Assembly: GCA_021234155.1 (NCBI GenBank)
Contig: JAJEKV010000056.1
Location: 8,632,458 to 8,696,457 of the forward strand
Direction: 5' to 3'
DNA length: 64,000 nt
DNA from: Isoetes taiwanensis
Taxonomy: Eukaryota; Streptophyta; Lycopodiopsida; Isoetales; Isoetaceae
Shown: positions 12,720 through 23,789 of the stretch, piece after piece
Layout: each line of letters opens with the position of its first letter
How positions within the stretch are numbered: the first letter of the stretch is position 1
Notes under the pieces: generated by a model
Database searches by the model: none
What the model was told of the DNA's origin: nothing
The model's input: the letters and a program-made list of their open reading frames with translations, nothing else
Program-made: the position numbers and the translations under genes

Positions 12720-15700
12720 ATCCGTGCCCGTACTCAAAGGAAAAAATCGACGACGCCAGTCTCCCGTGATAGACTTAATCGAGCCATGGTGCAATGACTT
12801 AGGTCAAGTAATGTACAATGGTTAGTTGACCACTCCAAACGGGCCTGTGGCATACTGGCAAGAAGTAGACTAAATCAGCTCACTGCGGACTATAACCCAT
12901 TTAGAGACGAATTTACAAGATCATCCAACGACTACGGGTTGCATCTCCCCCGGTCCGATGAGGTAGGAAGGGTTGCACTTCCTCCCTCAAGTGCGCGGCT
13001 CCATGGGCGCCTAGAGGATCGTGGGCTGGCCACACGCTCGCATTCTAATCAACTTCCCAAAACAAGAGCCAGCGACAACTGCTCTTGAGAGTCGTGCGCT
13101 TACACCATTGACTCGTGAAGTGTTCTGACTCATAACCGCCCAACGGCGACCGGACTATAAATTCCAGACTATGTCCCTCAAGAGTCAACAGAACCTCCCT
13201 CCACTTCTGGCATATCGACTCGCTATATGGTGCTTCAAATTTACGCCTCAGAGCTGTGTGGGCTCTATGCACGTCAAAGATAATAATAGGAACTAATGGG
13301 TCTTAAACTAGAGCATCATCGAATAATGGCTACTAGATCTATACCCCTTCCCATCACAATAATAGGTAAACATAAGATCAACCATCATATAGATAACATG
13401 ATAAATAACAAGAATAACAACTCCATCCTAATCATATACATCTAACTTCTTATAGTTAGGGTTCATTGATTAGGGGTTCATGCTCAACTATAGGTTCTAA
13501 TGGCTCTACTAGGACACAAATGTGCAACTCCCCTGAGTCTACTCGGTACCGCTTCTCAACAGTCACGGGCCCCCGGCCTCCATATCTCAGTGTGTGGTTC
13601 GAGATGACCCTATCTGCTATGCTTGGCGCTTTCTAACTACTTCATCGCAACCTCTACCGGGCTACTCCATCCTAATCGTGAGCAAGCAATTCCAATTTCA
13701 GGATTAGGCTGATGGAGCCAAAAGTGGTCTAGGTTTAGGGTCGGGCCTTTAGGTGTTGTGGTTCACATAAGGGCCACTGGGTTCCAATAGGGAAGCATCC
13801 ATGTATGATCACCTATAGAGTGAAACCATGTGGAAATGGGTCACCACCTCCTAAGGTTGGCTAAGTTATGTAAATAACTTGGCCATGCCCCCACACTTGG
13901 TGCATACAAGTCTCCACGTAGATTTCCATAGTGACGTGGGCCCAAATATATGTAACTATATCGTATATTCTAGGAGAACGCCACATCCCTTCCCCAAGCA
14001 TAATGGTGTCCCTACCCATTATGTAAGGTGAAAACTAACCCAAGGCCAACAACATTATAATAATAATGCGATTTAAGCTAATACTCAGAATTTGCCACAA
14101 AAATAACTTATGATACTCTTAATTATATCTAAAATGTAGCGCCAAGTATTCACATTTTCATGTCGCGGATGTGCTCCCATCCGTTTGTTGCTATTGCTTC
14201 ATTGGCTCCACCAAGTAAAGCACACGCTAGTTTAATTAATAAATTGTGGTTTTCTAAAGGTCTACCCCTTTTATTTTTAATTAGCCTACATGAATACAAC
14301 ATTTCAAAGATAGAGTGCATGCTTCCATAATGGCCGTGGGAGATGCGGGTCTCATCATGCATGTCTAAGGTGAATGCAATGTCTACTGCCTACACTTTCG
14401 GCCACCCTCGACGAGGAGGTGGCTTATCCCTCCATAATAGCCATAGACTCTAGGTGGTTCCTATCATGCACTTATCCATGATCTCTCAGCTTCTAGACTC
14501 ATGCGTGTACTTAAATCATAGGTATTAAATCATGGTATAAAAATATCAAAGATGATCCTATCATCACGATGACCATATGCTGTTTCTACATGCATCTTGA
14601 CTACTCATAGATGAATGCATACACTCTTGATCTCGATCAATGATCTCTCACAATAATGCATACACTCATGCCGCGAAGCAAGACTATGGCCATGTTGCCG
14701 GGCCATGTTATTGAAGATGAAAGCCATAATTTTCCTCGAAGGTTCCTTTTTGAGATAGTCCCAATCATTTTTTTGACCTTAGCATCTCCATTCCACGCCT
14801 AATAACTTCAGAGCAACTCATCCGCAGACTTGGCATTATACATACTTCACAGGTTCTAGATAAACATCCGGTACCATCGAGTCCTCGCGTCATTATCTCC
14901 GCTTTGTCTAGTATCATCATTACCGCAGCTGTTTTTCCCTTTGAAAACCTTCGCGAGGCGCGTGAGTTTTTAATCCTAGTAGTAATGATTGTACTAGCCT
15001 ATCAGATGGGTCCCATGACTCATTGGTCTCCGCGGATCGCTAAAAAATTTATTCTATTCTACCTTTTGATGCTCCATAACATCGATGGCGAAGCTAAGTC
15101 CCTTGCATTGTTCGTGAAATCCAAGTGGGTACCGCTTTTAATGATCGGATTTAAGCACGACGCCCTATCTTCACCGATAAGTGTTTCCAATTTGACCCAA
15201 ATATTGGAGGACTTTGTGATCTTCCTTGTTTTCTTATATGCTTTATGAAGAAGAGCTTCCGCAATCTCAAGTTGTTCCTGGCCATTACCAACAAAGTTGT
15301 TTCAACACCTTGATTAGAGTATACTTCTTAAAAAGCGTCATGAAGGCTTTATTTAACACAAGTGTGAGATCCCCATCCTTCAACGAGATTTGGAATGGTC
15401 CGAAATTTCACCTCAAGCAAGCTTCTGGGTAAATGCCGATGTGGAGGTTTATTTGTTTGACTTTTATTTTGAGTCAAACATTATCCCTACTTGAAATTCC
15501 TTTTCGACTCAAGTATACCTGGCTTATGTTCTTTTTGTCTACTTCTCACGCCAAGAGGTGGCATCAAATTCTTCAACCAATTGTCGTGATCTCCATCAAC
15601 ATTATCGAGAAACTTCTACCTTGACAACACCGTTATGTCAAGTGTCCTGTTTATCATAAGGAAACATTTTATATCTTCGGGTATTATTATATACAAACTC

Positions 15701-15790
15701 TACCAAATATAGTCACCCCATTTTGACTGCATATTCCATACATAGTTCCTCAATATGTCATCTAATATCTGATTTGTAGCCGTTGGTTGC
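12720..15790 (-). mobile_element. Ty3/Gypsy LTR-retrotransposon fragment (copy 1, minus strand), 5'-truncated
   Basis: The reverse complement aligns by eye with the copy at 42.4-44.9 kb over long stretches. Examples are the Gly-free hydrophobic reading around ICLTFILSQTLSL (15451-15490 here, shared with about 42770 there), the block at 14400-14600 with its counterpart at 43250-43460, and 13700-13900 with 43920-44110. The integrase-end similarity stops near 15780, where copy 2 continues into the integrase core, so this copy has lost its upstream coding part, about 600 bp before the IMPACT-like gene. Open frames on the opposite strand here, including a 114-codon one at 14904-15248, are antisense readings of the retroelement and not genes. 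The outer edge near 12.7 kb is a guess. Confidence 0.7.
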
Positions 15791-15824
15791 AGTGGTGTTA
15801 CCTACCAGTAACACATTAAAAAGT

Positions 15825-15885
15825 GCATAAACACCTAGTTTATTAGGCCAAATGGCCATAAACACCTAGGTTGTTATGAAAACCA
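15825..15885. repeat. Short tandem repeat, ~32-bp period
   Basis: CATAAACACCTAG(T/G)TT(A/G)TTA appears at 15826 and 15858, with the near-palindrome GGCCAAATGGCC between. It lies between the Ty3/Gypsy fragment end and the IMPACT-like gene. Confidence 0.65.
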
Positions 15886-16393
15886 CCATAAAACTACTAG
15901 AAAACCACTATCCCCGCCCAAGTTGATAACAACCTCCTACTCTAGTTTGTTATATTAGGCATAACACCCTTTGTTCCAAGTGTTATCCCCCAAGTTCACT
16001 TATAGTAAGGGGGTATGCCATGTATGCGCATGTGTGATCAAAAAACACCCCGTGATAATGCATTGGAAGTGCAAATTCGACTCTTCCGCATGCTTTTACT
16101 CCTAGTTAGCGGCGAAAACCCCTACTTCTTACGAGATATCGCATTGAAACGGGTCTAAAACCCCCTACAAGTCACTCGTGCATTATCAGGAGAAGACTTA
16201 CAAGTGAATCCCCTTGGTGTTATCCTCTATATAACTGGTATCTCTTACAAATTCATGGCCCTGGTCTCTCCTACAAGAAATGCCTAGCATATTCCTCCCT
16301 TCGACATATCAGATAACACGGAGATGAACACACGGAAAAATTCAGAGTGTTTGGCCGGGAGATGAAGAATAGGGCGCCGGATTGAACCCCAGA

Positions 16394-17689
16394 ATGTATA
16401 ATAATTACAAGGCCGCCAAATCTTGCGCATCACTTGTTTGTTGCTTGCCTGGAAGATTGCCTGTGCGCGCCAGTAGCTCTCTCTATTTATTCCCTTTGTC
16501 GATATTCATTGCATTTCGAGTTCAATGCAGAGGAATAACAGAAGATCAAGGAGGTTCTAGTTTTAGAACCCTCAAAGACCAAGTCCGGAAAGAGCTAGAG
16601 GTTAAGAAGAGCAAGTTTGTGGCTGTGGGGTTTCCAGTAACCGACGAACCTGGAGCTTTGAAGCTTCTTTCTCAGGTTATTTTCTAGCTTTTTATTTATG
16701 TAAAAGAGGTATATAATCTAATGTTGTGTAGTTGGAGCAGCTCTCAGACCCAAGAGCAACACACAATTGCTGGGCAATGAAGGTTGGCTCTTTACGTTTG
16801 GAAAATCCACCAATAATATTGTTTTACCAATACCACTATCCCTAAGTAATGCTTTTTCCTTAAAATTTAGATTGGCCATCGCTACCGTTTCAATGATGAT
16901 GGGGAACCTGGTGGCACTGCAGGAAGGCCCATTTATGCTGCAATTGAAGGCTCGGGATTGGATCGCATTATGGTACTTGTAATTAGGTATGTCTGCATGG
17001 TAACTTACAGTTCCCTGAGACACCTAACATAACCTAATTTTATTTGTTATCTAGATACTTTGGGGGAATTAAGCTTGGAACTGGGGGCTTGGTTAGAGCA
17101 TATGGTGGCATTGCATCAGATTGCTTGAAGGATGCTGATGTAGTTGTTGTTAAGTCAAAGGTATGCTGATTGTTCTCTATGATGTGGATACTCGAGTATG
17201 TATACTGACACTTACTCCATTCTAGATCCCAATAATTTTACGCGTCCCTTACTATCTACTTGGGATTGTCTACTCTTTGGTAAAGAGGACTCTGAATCTT
17301 TGATACTACATGTTTCTGAACTTGAACTTATGACAGTTACTGGTGTCTGGCAAAAATCTACTTGCATTGTTCTTTTGTGTTTTCAAACATGACTATGAGC
17401 TGAAAAGGAATATGGACCCTTATGCAGGAAAAAGAAAGTAAAAAAAACTGAGCATCTGTAAAAATGTTCTATTTTCTTAACCTTCTTACTGTCTTTGAAA
17501 GTTATATGACGATTTTTTATTGTTCAGCTGCAAAGATATCACCTAGAAAGAGAAGAGGAATACTACGAAGACTCTCACGGTGGTGGTGTCTGCTTGAAGC
17601 TCTACATAGAAGTTGACGTTATGGAGGAAGTGAAAGCTGTTATTAATGATGCTTGCCGGGGCCAAGTCAATATATCAATGTCAGACTAG
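16394..17689 (+). CDS. IMPACT/YigZ (UPF0029) family protein, six exons, 253 aa
   Basis: I assembled this gene by eye from conserved segments and GT-AG introns. Exons: 16394-16675, 16741-16782, 16871-16986, 17055-17160, 17226-17279, 17528-17689; the sum is 762 nt, in frame, ending in TAG. The start is the first ATG after an in-frame TAG at 16370. Residues 1 to about 50 are rich in Ser, Arg, Cys and hydrophobics with few acids, which suggests an organelle transit peptide (inference). The core begins near [17 protein letters not shown], followed by [10 protein letters not shown], then [16 protein letters not shown] and [18 protein letters not shown], the hallmark motifs of the IMPACT/YigZ N-terminal domain. 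The last 70 residues fit the family's ferredoxin-like C-terminal part. In yeast and animals, larger relatives regulate the eIF2 kinase GCN2; this short YigZ-type form has no RWD domain in view, and its plant role is little known. Exon 5 (18 codons) is the least conserved part. Confidence 0.9.
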
Positions 17690-20350
17690 CTAAAATCTGT
17701 GACATTCTTCCTTAGTCCTCAGTGAGCTTCTCCTCCTCGCGCAGCAGAAGTCTACCTTTAAGGTATCTTAACTTCATTTTCTATTCAGTGTCTTTCCATT
17801 TCATTTATGAACTTGTTGTTTCATCAGGTCTTAATAGAAGGGGAGGCAGTTTTAAGTAATAATGTTGTGGATATCATAAGCCATTGAGCTCAATCAAGCC
17901 TTCACGAAAACAAATGCTGGTTCTCTTAACAAGGTTTCTTTAATTATACTACAGGTTGACAATCTTATTATTTTGTATAGCTTTCTTCCCTTAAGTAGTT
18001 AATCTGAAGGTAGACACAAAGGAGAATGAAACTGTATATCAAACACTTTAACATCACTCCTATAGCATGAAGCAAGTATATTTGAAACAAACAATTTGAT
18101 TGGTGCTACAATTTAGCATCTACATTAGAATCTTTAAAAATGTCAATGTTTGGGAGCTTCCAAAATCATTGTAAAAACCAACAACAAGACTTAAAAGAAA
18201 GGAAACTACTCTCTAAATGGGCTGATTGTTCTTATTAGGGGGTTTGGAGATGGGAACCAACTCGATAAAGGTGTCTCAAACATAATACATAATGGTACAT
18301 AATATTCAACTATCAATGAATCAATTCCGCATCGCTTTCTTTATGGTTGTGGTTTTTATTTTGCTTCAAGATTGCATAGAATCTCCCATATCAAAGGTCA
18401 GCATTTTTTCTTGCCTTAAACTTCTTGCATGGATCAATGGTGCAAAACAGACAATAAAAAAATAAACCCTAGGCACTAAAGCTTTGATAAAAATTTCATT
18501 TCAAATGGTCCGCCTCTACCTTACCCGGTTGCGGCGTAGACCATAGCATGAAGCTTCCCTGCCACCTAAAAGGCCAAAGACAAGGGTCAGAGTTTTGTCT
18601 CTGGTAACAATTGCATGAGGTAAAATCCCGCGGCCAAGTCAATTTTCAAACTCCGTGATCCAAATCCAACCAAGCCAGGCCCAAATGGAAGTCTCGCTCC
18701 CGCATCGAGGATAGGCGAGTGATGAAAACACTATAAATTAGCACAAACAAAAAGAAATAAATTTGCAGCAGGTCGGGTAGCATGCCGATGCTCTTTTACT
18801 GACAGAGAGACCGGAAAAAATCTGAGATAAGCTATGGCTTCAGAAGTGTCAACTAAGGCATTTCTCTGCCTATGGCAAGATCTATGCTATGGCTTTTCTC
18901 TTTCTTTGGCTCAAAGAAATCGAGCAACAAAGATGAAACAAAGATGTAGCTATGCCCCAAAAACAGATGGGTCTAGTGGGCAATCGTAATGCCCGTGAAG
19001 ATTCATATGCATGGAAGCTCGTAGGTTGAGACTAAGTCACTTTCTACTCGCCGTATCAAATCCTTTCCTCGACTCCTTCAATAATAAAAACAACTCGAAA
19101 AACTCGCGACTTTAAGGCGTTCTTAAAATTGGCAATAAGCACCTCAATTGTAGTATTTATATTATTAGAAATACAATTTTGCCCAGAAATCTTATGCCCA
19201 ACCAATGCCTAAATAATACAAACTTTATGGTACATAATAATATTCAACTATCAATGAATCGCAACACTTCGCATTTTTTTGTTACATATAACTCTTCTCA
19301 TTGTAGGATACAATGTTGGTGTGGTACACCTAGGGAGTTATTAGGTAAGAAATTAACATAAGCATTGACTTGAAGATTGATAGTAAATTAGACCTTAGGA
19401 TAGAATAATAAATTAGAAATTATAATTGTAGGTATCAATTTTCTAGGTAGCGAGTGGTTTAGCAAAGAAGTAGAATTTTTTCCAAAGATATAGAAGATAT
19501 TTGAGTAGAATACAATAGGCTTTTGACATCCACTTCCGAGGGTTGCCACTGTCACCTAAAAGTTTCTATGAAAAATCACGGCAAAGAAGTAGCACGCAGT
19601 CAAATTGTACAAGTATACATATGAAACAAGTCAAATTCAAGTCATGTGAAGAGAAAATAGTACAAAGTATTTGATTTTAAAATAGAGAAGATATCCGGCC
19701 ATCTTGGAAATTTAAGTTTAAAATAGATTTAATATTAAGATAAGTTCCAATTTGCACATAGAGACCTCAATTTCTTTTTGAAATATGAGACTATTATATC
19801 CTGTACAAGTTATTTGTCCTCAAGCTTCCTTTGAAGTAGTTGTCTGGCGCCTAGCTTTGTGTAGAAGCATGGAAGATCCCTTGATGCCTATCCGAATCGG
19901 ATTCTAGAGTTTCTGTCGCTTTGGAGCCATCTTTTCCTTTGATTAACCATTCGTGGAAAAGCTTGCACGTTCACATTGTTATTTACGTTTGCATGTTCAT
20001 TGTGTTTTTCGTCATGGGTGTTTACTTTGTTATTGATTCTTCATGATTGTGTTTGCGAATATAATGATACATTAAAAGGATGAATATATATGAAAGAACC
20101 CACTCCTTTGTCGTTGCAAAAGGGTTAAAATGATAGAACAACGTGCATGCCAAGGTGGGCATATGGACTTATATTGTATCGTGAACAATATATATGCGAA
20201 TCTGGGTGAGCGATGGATCATCCCTAAATCACAATAAGATATAAGGAGATGTTCTTTGTGTGACTAACAAATTGCTTCAGGTTAAGCTATAGTTTACCCA
20301 ATTTAGTCGCCCCTCGACTAACCTCCCACCCTCCTCTTTGCTCTCAGCCT
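17690..20350. other. 3' side of the IMPACT-like gene and intergenic sequence
   Basis: Probably includes the transcript's 3' untranslated part in the first few hundred bases, but no single poly(A) signal stands out. A segment with GGTACATAATATTCAACT near 18292 recurs, with a 3-base insertion, near 19229. No further gene is recognised. Confidence 0.5.
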
Positions 20351-20352
20351 TT

Positions 20353-21712
20353 ATGTGACAGAGTTGGTAGCTAAGGCGCTTTAAAATGCAGAGAAGCGTG
20401 GGACAAAAGCGAAGATGTTAAGGGATAGATTTTCTTTAGAGTATGATTAGTTGAAAACCTCAATTTCTGCATGTTCATAAAGTCATCTTGAGCTTCAAGA
20501 ATTGTAAAATGAACGCGGTTTCATTTCCACTCGGAAAATATGAGCCGCATACCAAGTTTCTACCCCCTCGCTGCATTGTCCTTTTATATGCTTCTATTAG
20601 AGTATATGTTTATGAAAATCTTTATTTTAAAACAATAATGAGAATAATTTTCCTAGAGGTTCAAATCCTCCAGCCCTGTTTTCTTGTGGCCAAGGCTTCT
20701 ATGTGATGGTTATCTTGGTGGCTTGTTTGGTAACAAAGGTTCATACTCTTTTTTCTAGTTGTAAGGCCAAGTATTGTTGACGCTAGAATGCCATTTTGCA
20801 CAATTGATGCTCGTGCTTTGTGATAAAAATTGTTTTATCCTTTGATCTAGTATATAACATGGAATATTCCTCACATCTAGATAATTAATCAAACGAAGCC
20901 CACTAAAATCTTCAGGGGCTACTCAATTGTCTATTCTATGGCATTGCATTGACAAAGTAAACCCTATGATTCTGCCTCATTTTAAGCAAGGCATAACACT
21001 GGGAAGCTGAATGGAAAACCTTATTGACAGGGTTCGAAATTCTATAAAAGTGAGGTAAACAAAAATCCTTTTAGTTTTGAGATAAATATGACATTTCAAA
21101 TTTCAGCAGAACATGTCCAATCCAATATAAAAATAATAGGACAGTTCAATTTCCTTAGAACAAAAAATTCCACAAAATATAATGAAATCTTATATACAAA
21201 AATGCAATGCTTTGATTAAGCAGAGATGAATATGTTATTGCTTGTCCAGGTCCTTTTCTTTTTTCCCAAAAACTCGAAAAGTATACAAAATTGGAAACTT
21301 TTTCTACCTCAGGGTTGTGGATGGAACTTGAATGGATCACCGGGCGTATGCTATTTGGCCACGGACATGGACGGAATGGGACAGGAAGTGGTCGCCTTCT
21401 CTCTCTTTCTCTTCTCTGATGTTCCATGTGCCTATTCTGTTCCCATCCATGCACAGGGAAGAGGTCAGAAAGCGGGAAAATGAGAGAGGAAAATTGGATT
21501 TATATATTTAAATGTAAAAGGAAAAGGTAATCTAATTTTTTGGTTAATATTTTTAAGGTGAATTTCTATATATAAGATAAGTTGAATTTGGCACCTACCA
21601 AGCAGTAACTGAGTCAACTCCAAGTGCGACCGTTTATACCATGGTGTAGAGGGAGCATCGACCAAGGACGGCGTTCACCCATCTTGGGTAAGGAGATGGA
21701 AGGAGTGTTTTT
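20353..21712 (+). repeat. Direct duplication, copy A
   Basis: Starts at GACAGAGTTGGTAGCTAAG and runs through a well-kept core (about 20580-20980) to an end near GATGGAAGGAGTG. It is matched in order by copy B at 22663-23784, with an offset of roughly 2.3 kb at the start and 2.07 kb at the end, because copy B is shorter. A 72-codon open frame at 20488-20706 is not preserved as a protein in copy B. The core includes AGAGGTTCAAATCCTCCAGC, which looks like a tRNA T-arm or B-box, but no tRNA body is present. Confidence 0.9.
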
Positions 21713-21723
21713 TTAACCATTGA

Positions 21724-21915
21724 TACCATTAGGTGACTATCCATTATGATTTGACAATGGACACAATGGAAATATAGGAATATAAAGTTGAGCAACGACA
21801 TCATAACCCATGTTAGATGTAACATTAGGTGACCATCCAATTTGATTTGATGATAATGGACACAAATCGAAACATAGGAATATAGAATTAGGAAATGAAG
21901 TATTGACATCCATAT
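21724..21915. repeat. Two-unit tandem repeat, 96-bp period
   Basis: ATTAGGTGACTATCCA at 21728 recurs as ATTAGGTGACCATCCA at 21824, followed in both units by GATTTGA, TAATGGACACAA-like sequence and ATAGGAATATA. The units differ by several substitutions and small indels. They lie in the spacer between the two large duplicated blocks, just beyond the end of copy A. Confidence 0.8.
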
Positions 21916-22662
21916 TTGTAAACATCCAGACTTGAATTCAGGAGATTTGTAAAATTTGGGGTAAACTTACGACTTAGCATTTGAAACATTGTGCATCTCT
22001 CCAATTTGGGATTCATATCGACTCGGAGGCCATTGCAGACCATTAGCATGCATGTTTGTGCATGTCGACATTTCCATTAGCAAGCAAAAGGACTTGCATG
22101 CAAAGTCAACAAAATGATGGCACTCTCCTATAAGCATACTCATGCATAAAACTATATCACTTATTATTTGGCACATTCTCGCCATTAATGATGAGTAATG
22201 GATTGATAATACAACTTCAGTGGATTGACCGTTGATGTATGGCTAGTCAGCTTTTGACTAGGCTAGGCTCCACTGGGTTTTTAGATACTTCAATACATTG
22301 GTATAACCAAGCAGGACCGCTTCTTGAGAATCATGTTCCTTACATCTACGTTCACTAAATAGATTGCAATATATTCTAATACTTTTATGGACTTGATGAT
22401 CTAAATTATATTTGATTATCTCATATATAACAGGAAGCCAAGTATGACCAGGAAGATTATGATAAGGAAACGCATCGCCATGGTGGAATGTCTTCCACAA
22501 TTACTATAAGCCTTGAAATTCGCCAAGGAATTGATACGTTTCTATGTGGAATGCTTAAGTAAACTAAACACTATAGATATGTCAGTTACTAAAATCAAAG
22601 ATGATAGTAGCAAATCTGAAGCTTGAAGCCGACGGAATTATCCTCTTGTTTCGTCTTATAGA

Positions 22663-23784
22663 CAGAGTTGGTAGCTAAGTGCGTTTTGCACAGAGAGAAG
22701 CGCGGGACAATAGCGAAGATGTTACGTGATAGATTTTCTTTAGAGTATGATTAGTTGAAAACTCCTAATTTCTGCATGTTCATGTCATCCGGCCGTTAAT
22801 CGCAGAAATGAATGCCTCTATTTTGACTTCTCGCCAAAAATATGAGTCGTGCGTCCAAGTTTTTACCCTGTTGCATTGTCCTTTTATATGCTTCTATTAG
22901 AGTATATGTGTATGAAAATCTTTATTTTAAAACAATAATGAGAATAATTTTCCTAGAGGTTCAAATCCTCCAGCCCTATTTTCTTGTGGCCAAGGCTTCT
23001 ATGTGATGGTTATCTTGGTAGCTTGTTTGGCGACAAAGGTTCATACTCATTTTCTAGTTGTAAGGCCAAATATTGTTGACGCTGTAATCGTTGTTTTGCA
23101 CAATTGATGCTCGTGCTTTGTGATAAAAAAAAAATTTATCCTTTGATCTAGTATATAACATGGAATATTCCTCACATCTTGATAATTAATCAAATGAAGC
23201 CCACTAAAATCTTCAGGGGCTACTCAATTGTCTATTCTATGGCATTGCATTGACAAAGTAAACCCTATGAGTCTGCCTCATTTTAAGCAATTTAGTTTCA
23301 GATAAATACATTCAAATTTCAGCAGACATCTCTCGCTTAATAAGGTATTTATGTTATTGCTTGTCTAGGTCCTTTTCCCAAAACTCAAAAGTAGCGCCAA
23401 AAATTGGAAACGCCACTGGTTGTGGATGGAACTTGAATGACGCTTACGATGCTATTGGGCCATGGAAGTGGCTCTTCTCCTCGATGTTCTATGTGCCTAT
23501 TCCCTCGCTCCCCATCCATGTACGTGGAAGAGGCTCTTAGCCGGAAAATCGAGAGAAAAAATTGGATTTATATATTTAAATGTAAAAGGGTGCTGTAATC
23601 TAATTTTTGGTTAATATTTTAAAGGTGAATTTCTATATATAAGATAAGTTATATTATACAAGAATTTACCGTTGTGCACCGGAGTCGAACTCCGCGCGAA
23701 TATCGTTTGCTACCATGGTGCGAGGGAGCATCGATCTCCAGATCGGCAATTCATCTACATCTTGGGCATGATGGAAGGAGTGCA
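22663..23784 (+). repeat. Direct duplication, copy B
   Basis: Homologous to copy A at 20353-21712. The middle (about 22880-23290) is nearly identical, including the AGAGGTTCAAATCCTCCAGC box. The flanking parts are shortened and altered by many small deletions, several of which leave CG-containing joints not present in copy A, such as CTCGC near 23503. After 23650 copy B has a stretch with little match to copy A, then regains similarity at CATGGTGCGAGGGAGCATCG. Confidence 0.9.
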
Positions 23785-23789
23785 CGCGA

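Noticed and set aside
14904-15248. 114-codon plus-strand frame with hydrophobic segments, possible membrane protein
   Set aside because: The region is homologous to the antisense of the Ty3/Gypsy copy at 42.9-43.2 kb, so the frame is an antisense shadow.
16741-16782. Alternative exon 2 start at 16732 in the IMPACT-like gene
   Set aside because: It would add LEQ after LLSQ; the acceptor at 16740 gives [13 protein letters not shown], which fits the family spacing better.
20655-20680. tRNA suggested by GAGGTTCAAATCCTC in copies A and B
   Set aside because: Only the T-arm-like hairpin exists; upstream sequence is AT-rich without the other arms.
23669-23716. tRNA gene suggested by GGAGTTCGACTCC on the minus strand
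   Set aside because: No D-arm, anticodon arm or acceptor pairing fits, and copy A of the duplication does not preserve it.
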